Source: Bradyrhizobium campsiandrae (GTDB lineage: Bacteria; Pseudomonadota; Alphaproteobacteria; Rhizobiales; Xanthobacteraceae). From it: 64,000 bases of DNA. Where the stretch lies: contig NZ_JAANIH010000015.1 in the NCBI RefSeq assembly GCF_014529705.1, forward strand, positions 1 to 64,000. Direction: 5' to 3'. A program made the translations under genes and the position numbers. Positions 1 through 9,029 of the stretch are shown here, one piece after another (the first letter of the stretch is position 1; the number at the start of each line of letters is the position of its first letter). Under the pieces are notes generated by a model that saw only the letters and a list, made by a program, of their open reading frames with translations, was not told the DNA's origin and did not search any database.

Positions 1-31
1 TGCCCGTCTCGGCCCGATCGGCGCCCCCGCC

Positions 32-1156
32 ATGCGCTCGGAGCCGCAAATGGCTGACGAGAGCGCCCATCATCGAGAGGCCAAGAGAGACCTGTACGGA
101 CTGCTCGGACTGCCCATTGATGCCGTGGACTTCCGGTCGCTGATCCGGGCAATGGACACGGCGGTTGCGAAACGCGAGCCGTTCCTCATTTCGACGCCCA
201 ATGTCAATTTCCTGATCAAAAGCCACCAGAACGTGGCGTTCCGCGACAGCATGCTGCTGAGCGACCTCTGTCTCGCGGACGGCATGCCTCTGATCTGGAT
301 CGCGAAACTGCTTCGGGTTCCGATTCACGAGAGAGTGGCGGGCTCCGACCTGTTCGGGCGGCTGAAATCCAGGACGGACAAGCGGCTGCGCGTGTTTCTG
401 TTCGGTGGGACGGGAGATCTTGCCGAAAGAGTTGGCGAGAAATTGAACGCCGAGAAATGCGGACTCGAATGCGTCGGCGTCCTGAATCCAGGCTTCGGAT
501 CTGTTGAGGAACTGAGTTCGCCCGAGATCATAGCTCAGATCAACGCGAGTGGAGCAGATCTGCTGGCCGTGTTCTTGAATGCCGAGAAAGCCCAGGCGTG
601 GCTCCTGCGTAACCATCATCGCCTGACGGTTCCGATCCGCGCGCAATTCGGTGCTACGATCAATTTTGAAGCCGGTACGATCCGACGGGCGCCGCCGCTT
701 CTGCGGAGCACGGGATTCGAGTGGCTCTGGCGCATTAAAGAAGAGCCATATCTCTGGCGGCGCTATTGGAAGGATGGCAGGGCGCTGTTTCAAATTCTCT
801 GGTCCTGTGCGTTGCCGCTTGCGATCACGGCCAGACTGACCCGGCGAGAGGCCAAATTTGCCGTTTATCCGGACTATAACGACGAAGGTGTGACACTCGG
901 ACTTGCCGGTGCAGCCACCGCCGGTAACGTCGATTCCTTACTTCCCTTCGTTCGTCAGGCAGTGATTGACAACAAGTGCATCAAAATCGACCTTGCCAGC
1001 GTCGAGCATATGGATGGTCGGTTCTTTGGCGTGTTGATGGCTGTCAGAAGACAGCTTGCACGGCGCGATTTGTCGTTGACCATCGCGGGCGTTTCTCCGC
1101 GCTTGCGGCGAATTTTCCGGCTAAACAGGTTTGAATTTCTTCTGGCCGACAGGTAA
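32..1156 (+). CDS. WecG/TagA/CpsF-family glycosyltransferase with C-terminal STAS-like domain
   Basis: Residues about 20-250 match the WecG/TagA/CpsF (GT26) family, which transfers N-acetylmannosamine-type sugars to a lipid-linked acceptor at the inner face of the membrane. Visible landmarks are ADGMPLIW, ERVAGSDLFGRL, FLFGGTGD, NPGFGS and the C-terminal block GFEWLWRIKEEPYLWRRYW. The last ~100 residues (from about 280) look like a STAS/SpoIIAA fold: IDLASVEHMDGRFFGVLMAVRR followed by GVSPRLRRIFRLNRFEFLL-like residues. The usual phosphorylated Ser of that loop is not present (MDGRFFG). A second in-frame ATG lies 18 bases in. It leads a block with the PrsT-like gene 44 bases downstream. The glycosyltransferase call is firm; the STAS call rests on pattern recognition only. 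Confidence 0.85.
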   Translation: MRSEPQMADESAHHREAKRDLYGLLGLPIDAVDFRSLIRAMDTAVAKREPFLISTPNVNFLIKSHQNVAFRDSMLLSDLCLADGMPLIWIAKLLRVPIHERVAGSDLFGRLKSRTDKRLRVFLFGGTGDLAERVGEKLNAEKCGLECVGVLNPGFGSVEELSSPEIIAQINASGADLLAVFLNAEKAQAWLLRNHHRLTVPIRAQFGATINFEAGTIRRAPPLLRSTGFEWLWRIKEEPYLWRRYWKDGRALFQILWSCALPLAITARLTRREAKFAVYPDYNDEGVTLGLAGAATAGNVDSLLPFVRQAVIDNKCIKIDLASVEHMDGRFFGVLMAVRRQLARRDLSLTIAGVSPRLRRIFRLNRFEFLLADR

Positions 1157-1200
1157 TTCTGCACTTGCGTCGGAACGCCTTCGCGCGAAGCAAGCCTGCG

Positions 1201-3648
1201 ATGTCTGGACACACCAAAATGAAAACTCGCGTTCACTGGGAACCTAATTTCGGCCGGACGGCAGTCTGGAGGGCCCTAGGCTTCGTTTCGGTCGCTGCTT
1301 TGCTCGCCGGCTGCGGTTCGCCTGAGCAGCGCTCCCAGCAGTACTACGAGAGCGGCATGGCGCTGATTGCCAAGAACGATGACCTGGGTGCGAGGCTCGA
1401 ACTTCTCAAGGCCGTCAAATACAAGAGTGACAAGGTCGAAGTCTGGAAGGCGCTGGCAGGCATCGATGAGCGCACCAAGGCCAATTCGCTTTTTCTCGAT
1501 CTGCGTAGAATCGTCGAACTCGATCCCACCGACATCGATGCGCGCGTGAAGCTCGCCAGAATCATGGTGGCGGGCGGGGCGGCCGAGCCCGCGATCAAGA
1601 TCCTGGATGCCGCCAACGAAGGTGACAAGCCGAATGCAGGGCTCCACGCCGTCCGGGCGCTGGCTCTGATCAGGATGAGCGATCCGGCGGGCGCAATTCG
1701 CGAAGCACAGCGAGCGTACGAGATCGATCCTGCCGATATCGATGCGGTGAGTTTGCTGGTCTCCAAGAAGCTGGCAGAGGGGGACTTTGCCGGCGCAATC
1801 CAGATGCTCGATGCGCTGCCGGCCTCGCTGCGAGCGGCAGACCGCGTCCGTATTGCACAATTGCGGATCGAGGTTCTCAAGCGGAAGGGTGATCTGGCCG
1901 GCGCCGAGAAACTGTCGCGGCAATTGGTCGCTGACTATCCGAAAGAGCCCACGCATCGTCTTTTGCTGATCCAACTTCTTACGGCCGAGCGGAAATACGA
2001 CGATGCCGAGAAGGAACTGCGCGCAAGGATTGCGGCTAGTCCGACCGACAGCACGGTCGGGTTGGACTTGGTTCGCTTCCTCAATACATTCAAGGGTGCC
2101 GAGGCCGCGCGGGCGGAACTCGAGTCGCGTATCAAAGCCGGCGGCGATACGTTTGACTACAGGTTTGCACTTGCGGAATTGGATTTCGTGACCAATCGTC
2201 AGAGTGACGGCATCTCGTCGCTTCAAAAGCTCGCGTCAGAGCAGGACAATTCCGATCGGAAGCTGAAGACCCAGGTAAGGCTTGCCGAGATGCTGGTGGC
2301 CGCTGGCGACCAAGCCAAGGCGGAGCAGTTGATCGCCGAAATTCTTGCCAAGGACCGCAGAAATTCCGGCGGGCTCCGTCTTCGCGCTGCGCTCAGTCTG
2401 GACAAGGGCCAGACGGACAGCGCCATCGCGGATCTGCGCGAAGCACTTAACGACCAACCAAAGTCGCCTGAATTGCTGCTCGCGCTCGCGCTCGCATACG
2501 AACAGGCCGGCAAGCCCGAACTCGCCGACCGCCAGTACGCGGACGCCTTGAAGAATTCCAATCTCAATCCAGAGGTCGCGCTGAGGTACATTGCGTTCCT
2601 TCAACGCAAAAACGATGCGGCACGAGCCGACGACGTGCTGACCGAGGTCGCAAATCGCAATCCTGGTAATCTGCAGATCCTCTCGTCGCTCGCACAGATC
2701 AAGCTCAGCCGTCAGAACTGGCCTGGAGCGCTGGCGGTTGCGGACACCATCGCAACTATGAAGGATGGCCGCGTTGTGGCCGACCAGATCAAAGCCGCAG
2801 CCTATGCGGGCCAGCAGCGGTTTGCGGAGAGTATTGTGGCGTTGGAGGACGCTCACAAGGTTTTGCCGGAAGCGATCCAGCCGGCTGTTGCGCTGGCGTC
2901 GGCCTATATTCGGGCCGAACGTGCCGATGAAGCCGTGACACTCTTGCTGGACATGAACAAACGTTATCCCGGGAATGCGGAGCTTCTAGTTGTTCTCGGT
3001 CAGACGAAACTGGCGCAGAAAAAGGATGCCGAGGCAATTGCCAGCTTCGAGGATGCGATCAAGCAGCAGCCGAAAGATCCATCGGGGTATAGCGCGCTGT
3101 CGGATTATTATATCCGCGTCAAGAACTATGACGCAGCCGAAGGTGTGTTGCAGGGGGCGCTGAAGGAAATTCCTCAGAACATGAACCTGCGAATGACCTC
3201 GGCCAGCTTGCAGATACTGAAGAACAACAGCGCTGGCGCAATTGCTCAGTATGAAGCGATGTTGAAGGATCAGCCGCGGGCCGCATCCCTTGTCGCGATC
3301 AACAACCTGGCGAGTTTACTTCTCGACACGCGCTCGGACAAGGAGAGCTTGGACCGCGCTTCCGCGCTGGCTGACAGTCTGAAGACGACGAATGTGCCGC
3401 AGTTTCAGGATACTGTGGGATGGGCGCGTTACAAGCAGGGAGATGTCAAGTCGGCGATTACGGTGCTTGAAACTGCAGCGGCCAAATCACCCAACCTTGC
3501 AGCGGCGCATTATCACCTCGGCTTGGCTTACGCCGCGGATGGCCAGGCGCAGAAGGCAAAGGACGAACTGGGCGCGGCCGCGAAGCTCGAACCAGATGGC
3601 ACTGAACTCAAGAAGAGCATTCAGGACGCCCTCAAGCGCCAACCGTAG
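1201..3648 (+). CDS. prsT: PrsT-like TPR-repeat lipoprotein of PEP-CTERM/exosortase systems
   Basis: A long protein built almost entirely of tetratricopeptide repeats (for example GLAYAADGQAQKAKDEL near the end), preceded by an export signal ending in the lipobox LLAGC, so it should be a lipoprotein facing the periplasm. Size and layout fit the PrsT family found beside exosortase and exopolysaccharide genes; its molecular role is unknown, probably a scaffold for assembly or export. The start is uncertain: TTG at 1165, ATG at 1201 and ATG at 1219 are all in frame, none with a strong ribosome-binding site, and all keep the signal peptide. It follows the glycosyltransferase in the same direction. 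Confidence 0.85.
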   Translation: MSGHTKMKTRVHWEPNFGRTAVWRALGFVSVAALLAGCGSPEQRSQQYYESGMALIAKNDDLGARLELLKAVKYKSDKVEVWKALAGIDERTKANSLFLDLRRIVELDPTDIDARVKLARIMVAGGAAEPAIKILDAANEGDKPNAGLHAVRALALIRMSDPAGAIREAQRAYEIDPADIDAVSLLVSKKLAEGDFAGAIQMLDALPASLRAADRVRIAQLRIEVLKRKGDLAGAEKLSRQLVADYPKEPTHRLLLIQLLTAERKYDDAEKELRARIAASPTDSTVGLDLVRFLNTFKGAEAARAELESRIKAGGDTFDYRFALAELDFVTNRQSDGISSLQKLASEQDNSDRKLKTQVRLAEMLVAAGDQAKAEQLIAEILAKDRRNSGGLRLRAALSLDKGQTDSAIADLREALNDQPKSPELLLALALAYEQAGKPELADRQYADALKNSNLNPEVALRYIAFLQRKNDAARADDVLTEVANRNPGNLQILSSLAQIKLSRQNWPGALAVADTIATMKDGRVVADQIKAAAYAGQQRFAESIVALEDAHKVLPEAIQPAVALASAYIRAERADEAVTLLLDMNKRYPGNAELLVVLGQTKLAQKKDAEAIASFEDAIKQQPKDPSGYSALSDYYIRVKNYDAAEGVLQGALKEIPQNMNLRMTSASLQILKNNSAGAIAQYEAMLKDQPRAASLVAINNLASLLLDTRSDKESLDRASALADSLKTTNVPQFQDTVGWARYKQGDVKSAITVLETAAAKSPNLAAAHYHLGLAYAADGQAQKAKDELGAAAKLEPDGTELKKSIQDALKRQP

Positions 3649-3711
3649 ACCCTAAGTGGGGCAATTGTTCGGCGAGCCCGTTATGCTCTTTTACTCACGA
3701 GGTTCGCTAGA

Positions 3712-4947
3712 CTAGTTCCCGTGTGGAAGCACGACGAAGTTGTGAGTGGCAACGAAAAGCAGGCTGTGCGAATCCGCCGGCCCGGTTCCTGAGACGGTGG
3801 GCGTTCCGGTGACCGGATCGAAGATCGTCGTTCCGCTGCTCGCGAAGCGGTGCTGGTAGCGGTAAGTGAATTGCAACGATACATCGCGTATCGGATTGTA
3901 TCCGTAGGTTGCTGAGACCGAGGCGTAGTCAGTGGTTGCCCCAGCGATCTGCCGGTTGCCGTTTGCCGAAATTGAGAAGTTCTCTCGGCTATTGATCAGA
4001 TAGTTCACAGTCGCGGTGATGCTGTCGCGTTTGATCAGCGAGCCAACGACGCTGGGGCCGACCGACTGGCTCGCGATGACCGATAGCGTCGCCGTCTTCA
4101 TGAACTTGTACGTCAGGATGGCGTCGCCAATCCAATCGAGTGCGGTGCTTCCAATCGGTGTGTTTGAGCTAACGCCACCGATTGCGGACGTTGAAACGCC
4201 GCGATCGGTGACCAGATAAGCCGCACCAATATTGCCCCGGAAGGACAGCAACGACGACAGGGCGGTGTCCACGCCGACCTGATTGCGATAGATGGTGACC
4301 TGGGTGCTGAACGCGTTGTCGTAGGCGAGCACTTCGGCTTCGGACGACAGGCTAACTCCGGTCGTCGAACTGACGCCGTGCCGCCAGGAGCCATGTGCGA
4401 GCGTATCGGTAAAGGCGGTTCCGCCACTCGATGGTTCGTAGTAGGTGCGAGTCGATGTGGCAAACAGGCTAACCGTATCGCGTGCGTTCAGCGCGCGATC
4501 GATCCCGCCGGTCGCGGTGACACGATCTAGGAAGCCCGTAGCAGGAGAGACGACGCCGAGGTCATTCAACAATGCTAGCGATGTGCTCTGCTGTCTCCAC
4601 GCGGCTTCGACAAATTCACGATCGAATCTGTTCTTCTCGAACTGCTCGTAGTGCGCCTTCGCTCCGTAAGAAAGAGACTCAGGTACTCCATCGGCACCAG
4701 GCCCCCAATACTTTCTGTAAGAACCATCGCCATCCAAAGTGAGCTTGGATGTCGGTGTAAGCGCCTCGGCCGTCCCCGTTATCGTCGAGTACGATCCCAG
4801 CGATCCAGCAGGAGAGGATCTCAAGAACTGGTTGCTGTTGAGCTCAACCGACTCGCTTTCGGAGGTCTTGAGCGACCAGTCCCACGCAAATGCGGCCGTC
4901 GGGGCAAGCCCGAGCAATATCGAGACCGCAATCGCAATCCTCTTCAC
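3712..4947 (-). CDS. PEP-CTERM-system outer membrane beta-barrel protein
   Basis: Signal peptide (KRIAIAVSILLGLAPTAAFA) followed by ~380 residues rich in alternating polar/hydrophobic strands and aromatic residues, with many Ser/Thr and no helical domain, typical of an outer-membrane barrel. Family resemblance is to the uncharacterised outer membrane proteins that accompany exosortase/exopolysaccharide loci (TIGR03016-like). I start at the GTG at 4947, which puts the basic KR right after the initiator; an upstream GTG at 4971 would add eight residues that do not fit a signal peptide. It lies 38 bases downstream of the Wza-like gene on the same strand, so it is probably the last gene of a three-gene operon (ATPase, export protein, barrel). 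Confidence 0.75.
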   Translation of the reverse strand: MKRIAIAVSILLGLAPTAAFAWDWSLKTSESESVELNSNQFLRSSPAGSLGSYSTITGTAEALTPTSKLTLDGDGSYRKYWGPGADGVPESLSYGAKAHYEQFEKNRFDREFVEAAWRQQSTSLALLNDLGVVSPATGFLDRVTATGGIDRALNARDTVSLFATSTRTYYEPSSGGTAFTDTLAHGSWRHGVSSTTGVSLSSEAEVLAYDNAFSTQVTIYRNQVGVDTALSSLLSFRGNIGAAYLVTDRGVSTSAIGGVSSNTPIGSTALDWIGDAILTYKFMKTATLSVIASQSVGPSVVGSLIKRDSITATVNYLINSRENFSISANGNRQIAGATTDYASVSATYGYNPIRDVSLQFTYRYQHRFASSGTTIFDPVTGTPTVSGTGPADSHSLLFVATHNFVVLPHGN

Positions 4948-4985
4948 GGTTGGTCCCGCCCCCGGGTGCACTTAAAGCTTGCGTC

Positions 4986-5570
4986 TTAGTCGAAGAACCC
5001 TCGTTCCGGGACCATGATCACGTCGCCTGCTCTCAGGACGATATTGCCCTCGAGATCGGCGCCGGCCTCATAAGCCCTGTAGTTGAACACGTAGATCGTC
5101 TCGTCGCCGCCGGGGGCCCGCCGACGTACCTGAATCCGCTTCTTCGCAGCGTAAGGCCCGAGGCCGCCGGCAAGCGAGATCGCTTGCATCAGCGTGGTTG
5201 GCTGCCGGACGACATAAGGGCCAGGCCTCAAAACTTCGCCCGTCACGAAAATCTTCGGCTTCAGATCCTCTTCAGGGACGTCCTTGGGGGCATTGGCCAG
5301 TGCAACGGTCACATCCAGCGCATCGTCCTTGTAGTTCGGCTTCAGCTTGTTCTTCAGAACGTTTTCCAGTGCCTGAGGGGTCAGCCCCCGAGCCCGGAGA
5401 TGCCCAGCCAGCGGAAAGGCAATCTCGCCCAGCGGATCAACCACCACGGTGCGGTCAAGCTTTGGATCCTGCAACACGGTGATTGACAGGGTGTCGCCCG
5501 GCTTGAGCGTCTGTGAAAAGGCAGACGTCGCGAAAATAGCCATCAATATTGCCAGCAGAATCGTCCGCAT
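4986..5570 (-). CDS. Wza-type polysaccharide export protein
   Basis: A short (194 aa) polysaccharide-export protein: signal peptide (MRTILLAILMAIFATSAFS), then the poly-export domain beginning LKPGDTLSITVLQDPKLDRTVVVDPLGEIAFPL-type residues, then an SLBB segment with GPYVVRQPTTLMQAISLAGGL and a C-terminal GDVIMVPERGFF. The family forms the periplasmic/outer-membrane channel through which polymer leaves the cell. The compact size matches the versions tied to PEP-CTERM loci (TIGR03027-like) rather than full-length Wza. No lipobox cysteine is seen. A good ribosome-binding site (GAGGAAAG) precedes the ATG. It sits between the ATPase and the barrel protein, in one direction. Confidence 0.88.
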   Translation of the reverse strand: MRTILLAILMAIFATSAFSQTLKPGDTLSITVLQDPKLDRTVVVDPLGEIAFPLAGHLRARGLTPQALENVLKNKLKPNYKDDALDVTVALANAPKDVPEEDLKPKIFVTGEVLRPGPYVVRQPTTLMQAISLAGGLGPYAAKKRIQVRRRAPGGDETIYVFNYRAYEAGADLEGNIVLRAGDVIMVPERGFFD

Positions 5571-5701
5571 ATTTCTTTCCTCTTCGCGAAGGGCGCAGAT
5601 GCGCGAAGTAATGTTCTAAATCCCAATCTTTGCTGAGCGACTCGAGCTAAGACATGCCCGAAGCTGCGGGCAACATTGGGAAATTAAAGGGTTCGGGCCT
5701 G

Positions 5702-6538
5702 TTAAGGAACCCGGGAGAGCTGCTTGACGGGAAAAATGCTGTACTGTTGCTTGTCTGCAATAACGTCGCGGACCAGTTGGTCGCTGATGACCTTCTGGTT
5801 GTTGGCGAATCCGTATACGAGCGCGGTGTCGCAGAGAACGTTGATCATTCGCGGAATCCCGCCGCTGGCAGCCCCGATCAGTGTACAAGCCTCCTGCGTG
5901 AAAAGTGGGCGAGGAGCGCCCACAGCCTGAAGGCGAAAGGTGATATAGTTGGCAACTTCTCGGCTATCCAGCGGCCGCAGATGAAAGTCGGACGAAATTC
6001 GCTGCGCGAACTGATGCAGCTTGGGCAGCAAGAGCAGATCCCGCAACTGGGGCTGCCCGACAAGGATGAGCTGCAGGACCTGGAACTTATCCGCGTTGAT
6101 ATTGGACAGCATCCTCAAATGCTCGAGGGCCTCGGGTTCGAGATTCTGTGCTTCGTCGATAATTAGAACGGTCCGTCGGCCGGTCGCGTATTGGCCGTGA
6201 AGGAAGTCCTGTAAGTTCTTGAAAAGATGCGGATAATTCCCGTCAAAGGGCTGCCCCAATGCCATCAAAATCCACTGAAGCAGCTCTTCGCGCCCCTGCG
6301 GCGAGCTCGAGATCAGGCCTAGCGTCAAGGTCGGGCTGAGCTTCTTGAGGAGGTGCCGCACAAGGGTCGTCTTGCCGGAGCCGATCTCACCGGTGATGAC
6401 GGTAAACCCGGCATTGTTCATGATGCCAAACTCCAGCATCGTGAACGCCATTGAGTGCATCTTGCCCCAATAGATCAGGTCGGGATCGGGCAGAATCGAG
6501 AAGGGCTTCTCGCGCAGCTGATAATATGCCTCGTACAT
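5702..6538 (-). CDS. GspA/ExeA-like AAA ATPase of the PEP-CTERM locus
   Basis: An AAA ATPase of the ExeA/GspA type: Walker A GEIGSGKTT at residues 50-58, Walker B VLIIDEAQNL around 121-130, and the family start MYEAYYQLREKPFSILPDP. The length (278 aa) lacks the C-terminal peptidoglycan-binding part of true ExeA and matches the PEP-CTERM-locus secretion ATPase subfamily (TIGR03015-like). The protein is probably cytosolic and may energise assembly or export; its exact partner is not known. It is the first gene of a minus-strand block and is divergent from the chain-length gene, with a 275-base AT-rich intergenic region that should hold both promoters. Confidence 0.85.
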   Translation of the reverse strand: MYEAYYQLREKPFSILPDPDLIYWGKMHSMAFTMLEFGIMNNAGFTVITGEIGSGKTTLVRHLLKKLSPTLTLGLISSSPQGREELLQWILMALGQPFDGNYPHLFKNLQDFLHGQYATGRRTVLIIDEAQNLEPEALEHLRMLSNINADKFQVLQLILVGQPQLRDLLLLPKLHQFAQRISSDFHLRPLDSREVANYITFRLQAVGAPRPLFTQEACTLIGAASGGIPRMINVLCDTALVYGFANNQKVISDQLVRDVIADKQQYSIFPVKQLSRVP

Positions 6539-6813
6539 CCTGCCGTTCTCTAGCCTGCCTTGGCCGCCTTATAGCTCAACCCTCTGAAAGCCAGCTACCG
6601 GCGGAGTCGAGTATTGAACGAAATTGCCTAAAGAACGACTCACGATCGTCATTAAGGCTGACAATTCAAATCCTTCTCGCGGCGCAATAATTAATGAGCC
6701 TCTATGCAATTTCGATGCTAAAATCATTTGAAAGACCGATTGCAGGCTGACTGAAGTTACAAGATTCCGTTTTCGTACTTTGCAGGTCGCACCAACCGGG
6801 TTTCAGAAAACGC

Positions 6814-8172
6814 ATGCTGCAAAAGATTGATTTTGAAGATAATTTCGACGGCCAGGTCGAGCAGGACCGGTCTCATCTGCTGCAGCCGTCCTACTATCTA
6901 GATATCATCAAACGGCGCTGGCCGTTCTTTGTCGTGCCTTTCATTTTGATCGCCCTGGTAGGAACCGGCGCGGTGTTGATCTGGCCTCCCACCTATCTTT
7001 CTGAAGGCAAGATCCTCGTCCAGTCGCAGCAAATCCCGACCGAACTTGTGCGGCCCACTGTCACCAGCGCGGCGCAGGAGCGCATCCAGGTGATCCAACA
7101 GCGCACGATGACGCGGGACAACCTCATCGCGATTGCCGACAAGTTCCAGCTTTTTCCCGAAAAGCGCACGCTCATGTCGGTGACGGAGCTGGTCGAGTTG
7201 ATGAAGAAATCGACCAAGATCACGCCGGTCGATCCGATTCTGGATTTCAAGCAGCGGACGAGGACAGAAAATCCGACGATCGTGTTCTCGGTCGGATTTG
7301 AGTATGGTGACCCTGCAGTTGCAGCTCGTGTTGCCAACGAGCTGATGACTCGAATTCTCAACGAAGACCTGCGAGATCGGACGAGCCGCGCGACGGACAC
7401 GTCGCGCTTCTTGTCCCGCGAAGTTCAGCGATTGCAGACGGAGAATGCGGCGCTGGATGCCAAGATCGCTCAGCTTCGCATCGCGCAGGGTAAACCGGCG
7501 ACAACGACATCCGGCCAGGACCAGCCGACGAGCACGCTTGCTCAACTAAAGGCTGAATTGATTCAGAAGAGCGCGCTTTATTCCGACAAGCATCCGATGA
7601 TTCAGTCGCTGAAGCGTCAAATTCAGGCGATGGAAAGCGTAGCTCAGGGGCCGGCTCAAACTACGAACGGAAATGATGCCGCGGCGGCAGCGAGCCTCGA
7701 CGCTCTTGTCGCTCAGCAGGAGAGCTTGCAGAAAAATCTCGAAACCGCCACGGCCAAGTTGATGGCCGCGCGGCTGGGCGAGAACCTCGAAAAGGATCAG
7801 CAGTCCGAGAAGCTCGAGGTCATCGAACAGCCGACCGCGCCGCAGGAGCCGATCAAGCCGCATCGTCCAAAGCTTCTGGCCCTCACCCTGGCTCTCGCCT
7901 TTGCAGCCGGCGCAGGCCTGACCTTTGTCCTCGAGCTGACTGACAAGGCGATCCGGCGCAGCAGCGATTTGTTTGCGATCGTCGACAACAGGCTCATCGT
8001 TCCGGTGCCCTATATTGCAACGAAGGCTGAGCTGCGCCGCCAGAAGCGTCGCCGCATTGCCGCTGTCGTGATCGTGGTTTTGCTCGTGGCCGCCTTGCTT
8101 GGAGGCGCCTACTTCTTCATGCCACCGCTCGATCTCATGCTCGCGAAGGCGCGGGCAGGACTGTTCCGTTAA
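6814..8172 (+). CDS. Wzz/GumC-type polysaccharide chain-length determinant
   Basis: A polysaccharide co-polymerase: cytosolic N-terminus, first membrane segment near residues 34-55 (WPFFVVPFILIALVGTGAVL), a large periplasmic part with coiled coil (FLSREVQRLQTENAALDAKI around 195-215), the PxxP motif region (QPTAPQEPIKPHRPK), and a second membrane segment near 350-370; a further hydrophobic stretch sits at 410-430. The family sets polymer length and links the exporter to the tyrosine kinase. The kinase gene follows after only 14 bases, so the two are surely cotranscribed. The kinase domain is separate, unlike in fused ExoP-type proteins. Confidence 0.88.
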   Translation: MLQKIDFEDNFDGQVEQDRSHLLQPSYYLDIIKRRWPFFVVPFILIALVGTGAVLIWPPTYLSEGKILVQSQQIPTELVRPTVTSAAQERIQVIQQRTMTRDNLIAIADKFQLFPEKRTLMSVTELVELMKKSTKITPVDPILDFKQRTRTENPTIVFSVGFEYGDPAVAARVANELMTRILNEDLRDRTSRATDTSRFLSREVQRLQTENAALDAKIAQLRIAQGKPATTTSGQDQPTSTLAQLKAELIQKSALYSDKHPMIQSLKRQIQAMESVAQGPAQTTNGNDAAAAASLDALVAQQESLQKNLETATAKLMAARLGENLEKDQQSEKLEVIEQPTAPQEPIKPHRPKLLALTLALAFAAGAGLTFVLELTDKAIRRSSDLFAIVDNRLIVPVPYIATKAELRRQKRRRIAAVVIVVLLVAALLGGAYFFMPPLDLMLAKARAGLFR

Positions 8173-8186
8173 TCCGAGAGGTTTCC

Positions 8187-8996
8187 ATGGACTCGATCAA
8201 GCAGGCCGTGGAGCTGGCGCGCTCCGGCGAAAGTCCCGCCCAGCAGGAGTTTATCGGCGGATCGAAGCCGCTCGCTGGGGGGCACAAGGAGCCAGTCTCT
8301 GTACGAGAAGTCCGGCTCGATGCAGATCACCTCGAGGCCAATCGCATCGTGGCTTTCGCGACCGGTAGCGAAAGTGGACGCTACTACGACATGCTGCGCA
8401 CCCAGGTGCTGCAAGAGATGGACAAGAAGAATTGGCAGTTTCTGGCTGTCACGTCGCCCACTGCAGGGTGCGGGAAAACGGTGACCGCGTGCAATCTCGC
8501 GATGAGCATTGCAAGGCTTCCCGAACGGTCGGCGCTCATCGTGGATCTCGATTTGCGCAAGCCGATGGTCGCGAACTATCTCGGGTTGCCCCGCAGCGGC
8601 GGTGTTCTGAGCGTGCTCGACGGGCAGGTGCCGATTTCGTCGGCGGTCATCAAGGCAGGAGTCGGGCCGAACCATTTATTCGTGCTGCCTGGCTCGGCGC
8701 CAACGTCCGGGTCGTCCGAGTGGATGGCCTCACAGACCATGACGGCGTTGCTTCAGGCAACGAAGCGGGAGTTTCGTTCTCATACGGTCATCTTTGACTT
8801 ACCGCCGATGCTGCTGGGCGACGATGTGATCTCCATCCTGCCTCGTATGGATGCGGTTCTGCTCGTCACCGGCGTTGGCAATTCGTCCGTTGCTGACATC
8901 AAGGAGTGCCAGAAGCATCTCGATCGGGTCCCGGTTGTACGGGTCGTCGTCAACAAGGTGTCAGAGGCTGTCGATACCTACTACGGCTACTATTAG
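8187..8996 (+). CDS. BY-type tyrosine kinase / capsular biosynthesis ATPase
   Basis: CpsD/ExoP-type P-loop protein: Walker A SPTAGCGKT (residues 90-98), Walker A' ALIVDLDLRKP, and a third motif VIFDLPPMLLGDD. The C-terminus VDTYYGYY is a tyrosine cluster, the usual autophosphorylation site of bacterial tyrosine kinases. The Cys in the P-loop (GCGKT instead of GEGKS/T) is unusual but leaves the Lys. It should act with the preceding Wzz-like protein in the cytoplasm to control polymerisation and export. GAGAGG lies ahead of the ATG. It resembles the PEP-CTERM-locus kinases (TIGR03018-like). Confidence 0.85.
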   Translation: MDSIKQAVELARSGESPAQQEFIGGSKPLAGGHKEPVSVREVRLDADHLEANRIVAFATGSESGRYYDMLRTQVLQEMDKKNWQFLAVTSPTAGCGKTVTACNLAMSIARLPERSALIVDLDLRKPMVANYLGLPRSGGVLSVLDGQVPISSAVIKAGVGPNHLFVLPGSAPTSGSSEWMASQTMTALLQATKREFRSHTVIFDLPPMLLGDDVISILPRMDAVLLVTGVGNSSVADIKECQKHLDRVPVVRVVVNKVSEAVDTYYGYY

Positions 8997-9029
8997 CTCG
9001 TTGAGATTGATCGCCGGCGGTCCGCAAGT

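Noticed and set aside
6539..6813. Possible sigma-54 promoter (TTGGCCGCCTTATAGC) before the chain-length gene
   Set aside because: The spacing is right but the -12 part lacks the TTGC core.
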